DNA from: CADEED01 sp041395625
Lineage (GTDB): Bacteria; Pseudomonadota; Gammaproteobacteria; Steroidobacterales; Steroidobacteraceae
Direction: 5' to 3'
Length of the DNA stretch: 64,000 nt
Assembly (NCBI GenBank): GCA_041395625.1
Contig: JAWLAE010000002.1
Coordinates: forward strand, 620,001-684,000
How positions within the stretch are numbered: position 1 is the stretch's first letter; each line of letters starts with the position of its first letter. This document shows positions 42,331 through 49,652 of the stretch, in pieces. Made by a program: the position numbers and the translations under genes. The notes under the pieces are model-generated. The model was not told the DNA's origin and did not search any database. It saw nothing but the letters and a program-made list of their open reading frames with translations.

Positions 42331-44408
42331 GACTGGACGCTCACGTTCGCGAGTTGCTGGAGCATCGCAGGTGGTTGCCAGAACTGCGGGTCCGCCAGCT
42401 CGTTAGCGGCAAAACGACGCATCGTCCGCAAGACGTTGAAATAGCCCTTGGACTCGGCATAGAACATCGGGCCGCCACGATGGCGCGGAAAGCCGTAGCC
42501 ATTGAGATACACGACATCGATATCCGACGCGCGCACTGCGATACCCTCCTCCAGCAGCCGCGCGCCTTCGTTCACCAGTGCCAGCACGCAACGATCGACA
42601 ATCTCGGCATCGGCGACCACCCGCGTGGTGAGCGCCGCTTCCCGCCGGTACGCAGCGATCAATGCAGTCACTTCATCATCCACTGCGGGATTGCGCTGAC
42701 CAGGCTCGTAAACATAGAAGCCGCGGCCACTCTTCTGGCCGAACCGGCCCAGTTCACACAAACTATCTGCGATCGGCAGCTGACGCAGGCCCGGCTGTGC
42801 GGCTTCCCGCTTGCGACGGATGGCCCGGCTGACATCGAGGCCGGCCAGATCCGCCACGCGGAAGGGGCCCATCGCCATGCCGAACGACTCCAGCGCCCGA
42901 TCGATCTGCTGCGGCAACGCACCCTCTTCCAGCAGATACATCGCCTGGCGTATGTAGCGATCGAGCATGCGGTTGCCGATGAAGCCGTCGCAGACACCGG
43001 CTATCACGGCAACCTTGCCGAGACGCTTGGCGAGCGTCATGGCCGTCAGCAGCACGGCGGGATCGGTACGGCGCCCGCGCACGACCTCGAGGAGACGCAT
43101 GACGTGCGCCGGGCTGAAGAAATGCAGCCCTACGACATCCGCTGGCCTCGATGTGAATCCGGCGATCACGTCCACATCGAGGGACGAGGTGTTAGTGGCC
43201 AGCACAGCGCCAGGCTTCACAACGTGGTCCAGTGCCCGAAATATTTGTTCCTTGACCGCCATGTCCTCGAACACTGCCTCGACGATCAGGTCGGCGTCGG
43301 CAAGCAGCGCCAGGTCGGCGATCGGCCGCACCAGCGCGCGACGTTGATCGGCTGTGTCGCGGCTCAACCGACCCTTGGCTACGCTGCCGTCCAGCAATTT
43401 GGCAATGGTCGCGAGGCCGCGCTCGAGTGCAGCGTCATCGCGATCGAATAGCTGGACGCGGATGCCGGCACTGGCCAGTGCCAGCGCGATGCCGCTGCCC
43501 ATCGTGCCCGCGCCGATCACCGCGGCCGTGGCGATCGCTCTGGGCTCGACGCCCTCCGGCATGCCATCGATATGCACTGCCTCGCGCTCGGCCAGAAAGG
43601 CATGTCGCAGCGCCCGCGCTGTGCTCGACTCCTGCAACGCGAGGAACAGCACGCGCTCGGTCGCGAGGCCCTGCTCGAATGGCTGACTGACCGATGCAGC
43701 CAGCGCGTCCAGACATCGAGCCGCCCCGGGCTGCACCGTCGCCTTGGCGCCGAGACTCTGCCGCGCCAGCGCCAGCAGTCCCTCCGCGTGAGCGTCTGGA
43801 ACAGGCTGGTCTCGCACGCGCAGCAGCGGTCGTGCTTCCGCGGCCAAGCGTGCCGCTACGGACGCGGCCGCTGCCAGCGGGTCCGCTGCAGCGGGCGTCG
43901 CGAGCAGGCCCGTCCAGATCGGATCGGCCGCGGCGAAGCTTGCCCCCGTACCGATGACACGCAACGCCCGCTCCATGCCTAACAATCGTGGCAGGCGCTG
44001 GGTACCACCGGCGCCGGGGATCAACCCCAGCTTGACCTCCGGCAGCGCGAGCTGCGCGTCTGCTGCGGCGACACGCGCATGACAAGCCAGCGCCAGCTCG
44101 AGTCCGCCGCCCATGCAGACGCCGCGGATCGCCGCGACGACCGGCTTGCTGCAGCACTCGATCACGGCGATCACGTCGCGCAGCGTTGGCGCGGCAGTGG
44201 CGGCGGGCGTATTGAATTCGCGTAGGTCGGCGCCCGCAGAAAATGCGCGTTCGTCGCCGGTCAGGACGATGGCATCGATCGCCGCATCCGCGGCGGCTGC
44301 ATCGACTGCCCGCACGAGCGCACGACGTAGCTGCCAACCCAGCGCGTTCACGGGCGGTGACACCATGTGCAGCATCGCGATCCGGTCGCGGTCCTGCCGC
44401 TCGATCAT
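42327..44408 (-). CDS. FadB/FadJ-like enoyl-CoA hydratase/3-hydroxyacyl-CoA dehydrogenase
   Basis: Bifunctional beta-oxidation enzyme of 693 residues. The N-terminal hydratase domain has FSAGADLREF, GVCMGGGLELALAC and ALPEVKLGLIPGAGGTQRLP with both catalytic glutamates. The dehydrogenase part starts with the NAD motif AAVIGAGTMGSGIALALASAG near residue 294, contains GLHFFSPAHVM and NRMLDRYIRQA, and ends with a second C-terminal domain (YLNGYGFPRHRGGPMFYAES). Start ATG 44408 overlaps the upstream stop by ATGA; a frame to 44543 is not coding. It would hydrate and oxidise the ring-opened CoA ester in the pathway. Confidence 0.95.
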   Translation of the reverse strand: MIERQDRDRIAMLHMVSPPVNALGWQLRRALVRAVDAAAADAAIDAIVLTGDERAFSAGADLREFNTPAATAAPTLRDVIAVIECCSKPVVAAIRGVCMGGGLELALACHARVAAADAQLALPEVKLGLIPGAGGTQRLPRLLGMERALRVIGTGASFAAADPIWTGLLATPAAADPLAAAASVAARLAAEARPLLRVRDQPVPDAHAEGLLALARQSLGAKATVQPGAARCLDALAASVSQPFEQGLATERVLFLALQESSTARALRHAFLAEREAVHIDGMPEGVEPRAIATAAVIGAGTMGSGIALALASAGIRVQLFDRDDAALERGLATIAKLLDGSVAKGRLSRDTADQRRALVRPIADLALLADADLIVEAVFEDMAVKEQIFRALDHVVKPGAVLATNTSSLDVDVIAGFTSRPADVVGLHFFSPAHVMRLLEVVRGRRTDPAVLLTAMTLAKRLGKVAVIAGVCDGFIGNRMLDRYIRQAMYLLEEGALPQQIDRALESFGMAMGPFRVADLAGLDVSRAIRRKREAAQPGLRQLPIADSLCELGRFGQKSGRGFYVYEPGQRNPAVDDEVTALIAAYRREAALTTRVVADAEIVDRCVLALVNEGARLLEEGIAVRASDIDVVYLNGYGFPRHRGGPMFYAESKGYFNVLRTMRRFAANELADPQFWQPPAMLQQLANVSVQS

Positions 44409-45883
44409 GCTGCGGGGCTCCAGTCTGGCGCCACCAGACGGCGCTTGCCATCGCTCGAACGCTGCACGCCGGACTGATCCAGATCCCGTCGATCCCACAG
44501 CTCGCAGGTGACTTGCCGGTGGCGCTGATCGAGCGCCTCGCAATAGTTAGTGTAGAGGCACAGCCGGACGGCGTCGCCCCTGCCCTGCCGGATCTTGCGA
44601 AACCAATCCGGGTCGGCGAGCGCCTGCCGCGCAATGCCGACGACATCCGCCGCACCGCTCGCGAGCAGTTCCTCGGCTTGTTCGAAATTGTGGACGCCAC
44701 CGCTCGTCACGATCGGCGTGGCATGGCCGGCAGCGCGCACAGCGGCTCTGATGGCAGTGGCCGCCGCGACATTGCGGCCAAATGGTCCGCGCGCATCCGA
44801 GTAGTAAGACGGCATGCACTCGTAGCCGCTGCGCCCCGTGTAAGGGTAGGTCGCCTGACCCGGCTTGGGCTGCAAAGCGTCCTCGAACTTGCCGCCACGC
44901 GACAAGGAAATGAAGTCGAAACCAGCGGCGGCGAATGCGCAGGCGTTGTACGCCGCATCATCCACTGTGCCGCCACCCGCGATGCATTCCTCGGCCAACA
45001 TGCGGCAACCGACCGCACACGCATCGTCGACGGCAGCGCGTACCGCTGCATACACTTCGAGCGGCAGGCGCACGCGCGCCTCACGCGCGCCGCCATAACC
45101 ATCGGCGCGTGTGTTGAGCGGCGAGAGGAACGACGCCATCGTGTAGGCGTGCGCATAGTGCAACTCGATACCATCGAATCCCGCCTCACGGGCGAGGCAT
45201 GCCGCGCGGGCGAAATCTGCCGGCAGCGTCCTCGGTAGCGCTGCAATTTGCGGCAGGTGCGTATCCGTGACTCGCTCGCGCGCACCGAAGTCGAGCGCCT
45301 CGATCTCCCGCGCGTCGAGGACGAGTTCGAGCTGCGCACGCGGCAACGACGCCAGCCATTGCCGGACCACGGACTCGTCGATCGAACCCGCTGCTGTGCC
45401 CGTGGCATGCATGAACCCTGCGCGATGGGCGTCTCTGACCTCGAGAAAGCGCGCGAAGAATTTCTCCGGCGCCGGCCGACGACGAATCGCGAGGAAATCG
45501 ATCAACTGCAGCAGCAGCCTGGTCCGTCCCGCGCTCGCCTGCCGGACCACCGCGACGATGTCGCGCAGCCCCGGGAGGAATCGTTCGTGCCCGGCACGCA
45601 GCAACGGACCGCTGGGCACATCGCGAATTCCGGTGGCCTCCACAACGATCACGCCGGGCTGCCCGCGCGCGAAGCGCTCGTACCATTGCAGCACGTCATC
45701 GGTCACGAAGCCGTCTTCGGTCGCACGCCACGGCACCATTGCCGGCACCCAGGTGCGCTCGGCGAGCGTTATCGGACCGACCTCGACCGGCGAGAACAAC
45801 CGCGACGCTGCCGCTTCGTCTGCGGTGGGCCAGCGACCCGGACGCGCGTCATGGCGGATACGCTCGGGCGGACCCCACATCAT
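44405..45883 (-). CDS. Old-yellow-enzyme family NADH:flavin oxidoreductase
   Basis: FMN protein of 492 residues related to 2,4-dienoyl-CoA reductase/OYE-type enzymes. It shows RLFSPVEVGPITLAERTWVPAM at the start of the barrel (residues 28-49), the substrate-binding HYAHAYTMASFLSPLNTR, YGGAREARVRLPLEV and the FMN-binding TSGGVHNFEQAEELLASGAAD. It is shorter than dienoyl-CoA reductase and lacks its C-terminal FAD/NADPH domain. In the operon it probably reduces a ring double bond or dehydrogenates an intermediate next to the fused OYE domain of the monooxygenase/reductase. A separate copy beside the fusion is notable. Confidence 0.88.
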   Translation of the reverse strand: MMWGPPERIRHDARPGRWPTADEAAASRLFSPVEVGPITLAERTWVPAMVPWRATEDGFVTDDVLQWYERFARGQPGVIVVEATGIRDVPSGPLLRAGHERFLPGLRDIVAVVRQASAGRTRLLLQLIDFLAIRRRPAPEKFFARFLEVRDAHRAGFMHATGTAAGSIDESVVRQWLASLPRAQLELVLDAREIEALDFGARERVTDTHLPQIAALPRTLPADFARAACLAREAGFDGIELHYAHAYTMASFLSPLNTRADGYGGAREARVRLPLEVYAAVRAAVDDACAVGCRMLAEECIAGGGTVDDAAYNACAFAAAGFDFISLSRGGKFEDALQPKPGQATYPYTGRSGYECMPSYYSDARGPFGRNVAAATAIRAAVRAAGHATPIVTSGGVHNFEQAEELLASGAADVVGIARQALADPDWFRKIRQGRGDAVRLCLYTNYCEALDQRHRQVTCELWDRRDLDQSGVQRSSDGKRRLVAPDWSPAA

Positions 45884-45895
45884 GGGCGCACCGGA

Positions 45896-46321
45896 TTACT
45901 CTGGCACGACCGCGGTCGCTTCGATCTCGACCTTGGCCTGTTCTTCGACCAGTGCCACGACCTGCACGACCGACATCACCGGGAAATGCTTGCCCAGCAC
46001 TTCACGGTAGGCCGCACCGATGTCGCGCACTTCATGCAGGTACTCGTCACGACTCGTCACGTACCAGGTGAGACGCACGATATGCTCCGGCCGTGCCTCC
46101 GCCTCGGCGAGCACGGCGACGATGTTCTGCAGCGCCTGCTTCACCTGTTTGGCCAGCTGCGAGCTGTGGAACTGGCAGTTGGCATCCCAGCCGATTTGTC
46201 CGGAGACGAATATCTGTCGGCCGCGTGCGGCGATGCCATTGCTGTAGCCGCGTGGCCGCGCCCAGCCCGGCGGCTGCAGGATTGCCCACTCGCCTGTCGT
46301 GTCAGTCCTGGCGTCATTCAT
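45896..46321 (-). CDS. RidA-family enamine/imine deaminase
   Basis: A 141-residue protein of the RidA/YjgF/UK114 family (YSNGIAARGRQIFVSGQIG, QALQNIVAVLAEAEARPEHIVR, VQVVALVEEQAKVEIEATA). RidA trimers hydrolyse reactive enamines or imines to ketones and ammonia. The start ATG 46321 overlaps the acyl-CoA dehydrogenase stop by eight bases (ATGAATGA). In an anthranilate-CoA operon the product of the monooxygenase/reductase is a 2-amino-ene-carboxyl-CoA, an enamine, so RidA could release its nitrogen. The key arginine of RidA deaminases is probably in the C-terminal part; I could not place it with certainty. Confidence 0.85.
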   Translation of the reverse strand: MNDARTDTTGEWAILQPPGWARPRGYSNGIAARGRQIFVSGQIGWDANCQFHSSQLAKQVKQALQNIVAVLAEAEARPEHIVRLTWYVTSRDEYLHEVRDIGAAYREVLGKHFPVMSVVQVVALVEEQAKVEIEATAVVPE

Positions 46322-47540
46322 GAGAGCCGCGTCCTTCGTTGGATTGCGCTTCGGCCAACAACGCGCGGCCGATGATCAGTTTCTGCACCTCGGTCGCACC
46401 TTCGTAGATCCGCAGCGCGCGGATCTCGCGGTACAGGCGCTCGACGGTCTCGCCGTGCACGACACCGCGACCGCCGAACATCTGCAGTGCACGGTCGATG
46501 ATCGTCTGTGCCGACTCCGTCGCCGTGAGCTTGGCCATCGCGGCCTCCTTGGTGACGCGGGTGCCACCGTCACGCAACCAGGCCGCTCGATAGGTGAGGA
46601 GCCGGGCCGCATCGAGCGCCGTTGCCATCTCGGCCAGTGCGGCCTGCGTGAGCTGAAAGTCGGCTAACGACTGGCCGAACATGCGCCGGCTGCGCGCGTG
46701 ACTGGTCGCCTCGTCGAGCGCGCGCTGCGCGAAACCCAGCGCTGCTGCCGCAACTGACGTGCGGAACACATCGAGCGTGCGCATCGCGAGCTTGAAGCCC
46801 TCGCCCTCTGCTCCCAGACGCTGTGACGCCGGCACACGGCAGGCGCGGAACGCGAGCGTGGCGAGCGGGTGCGGGGCGATCACATCGATACGCTCGCGTA
46901 TCGCCAGACCTGGGGTGGTCGCGTCGACCACGAATGCGCTGATACCGCGCGCGGCGACCGTACCATCCGGCCGCGCCTCGGGCGCGCTGGTGCGCGCAAA
47001 CACACAGTAGAAATCGGCGATGCCGCCATTCGAGATCCAGGTCTTCTGACCGTCCAATACATAGGCATCGCCCTCGCGCCTGGCCGTACATCGCATGGCG
47101 GCAACATCAGAACCCGCCTCCGGCTCGGACAAGGCGAACGCGGCGACCAGCTCGCCCTTTGCCACGCGCGGCAGATACCGTTGGCATAGCGCCTCGCTGC
47201 CGCCGAGCGAGATGGCTCCGCTGCCCAGCCCCTGCATCGCAAACGCGAAATCCGCCAGTCCGTCGTGCCAGGCGAGCGTCTCGCGCAGCAAGGCGAGCGA
47301 GCGTACGTCGAAGCCCGGTACCGCGCCGCCGTGCTCACCCGCCACGCCGAATGCCGCGAGACCTGCGGCCCCGAGCTGGCCGACCAGCTCGCGACACCGA
47401 CTATCGACCGCATCGCGTGTCTCCGGATGCGTGCTGTCCGACAAATGTGCCTGCGCCCAGCGCTCCGCCCGCGCGGCGAGCGCGCGGTGACTGGCGTCGA
47501 AGAACGGCCAGGCGAGCGCGCCGGTGGTTGCGACAGCCAT
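46314..47540 (-). CDS. Acyl-CoA dehydrogenase
   Basis: FAD-dependent dehydrogenase of 408 residues with GLAAFGVAGEHGGAVPG, AAFALSEPEAGSDVAA, KTWISNGGIADFY, MFGQSLADFQLTQ and the base region ALRIYEGATEVQKLIIGR with a normal catalytic glutamate. The start is ATG 47540, one base after the hydratase stop; a frame to 47588 overlaps that gene. It is one of two acyl-CoA dehydrogenases in the operon; the one at 39947 is GcdH-like, so this one more likely acts on the alicyclic or ring-opened intermediate. Confidence 0.93.
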   Translation of the reverse strand: MAVATTGALAWPFFDASHRALAARAERWAQAHLSDSTHPETRDAVDSRCRELVGQLGAAGLAAFGVAGEHGGAVPGFDVRSLALLRETLAWHDGLADFAFAMQGLGSGAISLGGSEALCQRYLPRVAKGELVAAFALSEPEAGSDVAAMRCTARREGDAYVLDGQKTWISNGGIADFYCVFARTSAPEARPDGTVAARGISAFVVDATTPGLAIRERIDVIAPHPLATLAFRACRVPASQRLGAEGEGFKLAMRTLDVFRTSVAAAALGFAQRALDEATSHARSRRMFGQSLADFQLTQAALAEMATALDAARLLTYRAAWLRDGGTRVTKEAAMAKLTATESAQTIIDRALQMFGGRGVVHGETVERLYREIRALRIYEGATEVQKLIIGRALLAEAQSNEGRGSHE

Positions 47541-47541
47541 C

Positions 47542-48351
47542 TCAGTTGCCCTCGAACTTGGGTGACTGCTTGGCCGCAAACGCCTCATAGGCTCGCGTGA
47601 AATCCCGCGTCTGCATGCAGATCGCCTGTGCCTGCGCCTCCGCTTCGATCGCGGCCTCGATCGACAGACTCCACTCCTGTTGCAGCATGCGTTTGGTCAT
47701 TGCGTGCGCGAAGGTGGGACCGTGCGCCAGCTCGGCCGCAAGCTGTGTTGCCGCGTCGCGGAGTTTCTCCGGCTCGACGACGCGATTGAAGAATCCCCAG
47801 CTTTCACCCTCCGCCGCCGTCATCGCACGACCGGTGTATAACAACTCCGCCGCCCGGCCCTGGCCGATGATGCGCGGCAGTATCGCGCAGGCGCCCATGT
47901 CGCAGCCGGCGAGTCCCACGCGTGTGAACAGGAAAGCAGTCTTGGCACGCGGCGTCGCGACTCTGAGGTCCGATGCCATCGCGAGGATCGCGCCTGCACC
48001 CGCGCAGACACCATCCACCGCAGCGATGAGGGGCTGTGGGCACTCGCGCATCGCGCGCACGAGATCGCCGGTCATGCGCGTGAAGCGCAGCAACTCGTCC
48101 GCGTTCATCCTGGTCAGCGGACCGATGATGTCGTGCACGTCGCCGCCGGAGCAGAAGTTGCCGCCCGCACCAGTCAGCATCACGGCGCGCACGCCCGGCG
48201 CAACAGCGAGCGCCCGAAACAAGTCGCGCAGCTCGGCATAGGAATCGAACGTGAGTGGGTTCTTGCGCTCGGGTCGATTGAGCGTGATCGTGCCCACTCG
48301 GTCTTGCACGCTCCACAGGAAGTGCTGCGCTTGGTAGGTTTCGGCTTGCAT
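47542..48351 (-). CDS. Enoyl-CoA hydratase/isomerase family protein
   Basis: Crotonase-fold protein of 269 residues: ITLNRPERKNPLTFDSYAEL, the oxyanion-hole segment NFCSGGDVHD, GVCAGAGAILAMASD and GLAGCDMGACAILPRIIG. The two glutamates of classical hydratases are not both present: the second position reads CDMG, so it may be an isomerase or a C-C bond hydrolase like other ring-opening crotonases. Start ATG 48351 lies 19 bp after the MarR stop. In the operon it is a candidate for hydrolytic ring opening of the oxocyclohexene-carboxyl-CoA. Confidence 0.9.
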   Translation of the reverse strand: MQAETYQAQHFLWSVQDRVGTITLNRPERKNPLTFDSYAELRDLFRALAVAPGVRAVMLTGAGGNFCSGGDVHDIIGPLTRMNADELLRFTRMTGDLVRAMRECPQPLIAAVDGVCAGAGAILAMASDLRVATPRAKTAFLFTRVGLAGCDMGACAILPRIIGQGRAAELLYTGRAMTAAEGESWGFFNRVVEPEKLRDAATQLAAELAHGPTFAHAMTKRMLQQEWSLSIEAAIEAEAQAQAICMQTRDFTRAYEAFAAKQSPKFEGN

Positions 48352-48370
48352 CGGCTGTACCCGCTCGCTG

Positions 48371-48868
48371 CTATGGTTGGTTGTTCGATTGTGCGGCATG
48401 CTGCTTGAGCTGCCCGAGCAATTCACCCAGCCGCGCCTTGTCGCGCGCACCGATGCCGGCGAACAGCTCGATCACCCATTTCTCGTGCTCACTCGCCATG
48501 CGCTGGAACAGACGCCGTCCCTCGGCCGTCAGCTTCACGCGCAGGGCGCGCCGGTCAGCGCTATCGGCCAGACGCGTGACCAGGCCCTCGGCCTCGAGCG
48601 CATCGGTAATCCCCGTGACATTGCCGCCGGTCACCATCATACGACGCGACAGCTCGCCCATCTTGAGCCCGTCCGGTGCACGCTCGAGCTGCGCCAGCAG
48701 ATCGAACCGCGGCAGCGTCGTGCCGAAGCGCGACTGCAGGCGCTGCCGGATGCTCGTCTCGATCAGATTGGTGCATGTGAGCAGGCGCAGCCACAGGCGC
48801 AGCGATTCGTGGTGCGCCTCGGTCGCGCGCGTCTCGAGATCGCTGCTCGAATCGACCGCGGCCGTCAT
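48371..48868 (-). CDS. MarR-family transcriptional regulator
   Basis: A 165-residue winged helix-turn-helix protein: TTLPRFDLLAQLERAPDGLKM, ELSRRMMVTGGNVTGITDAL (recognition helix) and the wing LADSADRRALRVKLTAEG with the typical D-x-R-D/R-x3 pattern. MarR proteins in aromatic-CoA operons often release DNA on binding the CoA thioester. It starts one base after the SDR stop and lies inside the operon it probably controls. The best candidate operator is the AT-rich region 51990-52018. Confidence 0.93.
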   Translation of the reverse strand: MTAAVDSSSDLETRATEAHHESLRLWLRLLTCTNLIETSIRQRLQSRFGTTLPRFDLLAQLERAPDGLKMGELSRRMMVTGGNVTGITDALEAEGLVTRLADSADRRALRVKLTAEGRRLFQRMASEHEKWVIELFAGIGARDKARLGELLGQLKQHAAQSNNQP

Positions 48869-48869
48869 G

Positions 48870-49652
48870 TCAGGTGACCTCGCCACCGGCCACCGCAATG
48901 CTCTGACCCGTGACGCTCTCGGCGCCAGCAGAACAGAGCCACAACACTGCGCTCGCGACCTCGGCGGGTTGAATGAGCCGCCCCTGGGGATTGACGGCCA
49001 CGAGCTCCGCCAGCGCCTCGGCCTTGCTGCGCCCGGTCTTCGCGCTGATATTGTCGATCGAACTCTGCACGATATCGGTATCGGTGTAGCCCGGACAGAC
49101 CGCGTTCACGGTGATGCCACGTCTGGCATGTTCGAGCGCTGCGGCGCGGGTCAAGCCAATGACACCGTGCTTGGCCGCACAGTACGCCGCGACGTAACCG
49201 TAGCCCTTGAGGCCCGCGGTACTCGCCACGTTGACGATGCGGCCAAACTTACCGGCGACCATGTCCGGCAGGCATTCGCGCATCAGCAGAAAACTGCCCG
49301 TGAGGTTCACCGCCAACATTGCCTGCCACAACGCGTCATCGGTCTTGGCGAGCGGCGCGCTCGCGGCCTGCCCGGCATTGTTGATCAATATGTGGATAGG
49401 CCCCAACGCATCCCGTGCGCCGGTGACGGCCGCCCGGACGGCTGCGGGATCGCACACGTCGGCCACCTGACAACTGCTGCGTACGTCGCCCAGGCTCGCT
49501 GCGACCGACTTGAGACCAGCACGCTGGCGTCCTAACAAGGTGATAGACGCTCCCGCGTCCGCCAGTGCGCGCACGATCGCCTCCCCGATGCCCCGGCTCG
49601 CGCCGGAGACCAGCGCGTGCCGTCCCAGCAGCGGTTTGCGCGGCTCAGCCAT
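48870..49652 (-). CDS. Short-chain dehydrogenase/reductase
   Basis: Classical SDR of 260 residues with the cofactor motif VSGASRGIGEAI (15-26), LINNAG near residue 90, active-site serine in NVASTAG, Tyr-x3-Lys in YCAAKHG, and the C-terminal VTGQSIAVAGGEV common to 3-hydroxyacyl-CoA dehydrogenase/3-oxoacyl reductases. It begins one base into the stop of the monooxygenase gene (TGATG). It would oxidise or reduce a ring hydroxyl/oxo group on the CoA ester. Confidence 0.93.
   Translation of the reverse strand: MAEPRKPLLGRHALVSGASRGIGEAIVRALADAGASITLLGRQRAGLKSVAASLGDVRSSCQVADVCDPAAVRAAVTGARDALGPIHILINNAGQAASAPLAKTDDALWQAMLAVNLTGSFLLMRECLPDMVAGKFGRIVNVASTAGLKGYGYVAAYCAAKHGVIGLTRAAALEHARRGITVNAVCPGYTDTDIVQSSIDNISAKTGRSKAEALAELVAVNPQGRLIQPAEVASAVLWLCSAGAESVTGQSIAVAGGEVT

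Noticed and set aside
43435..44700. 421-codon minus-strand frame over the FadB/J-like and OYE genes
   Set aside because: Same strand but wrong frame; product is low-complexity and both overlapped genes have complete motifs.
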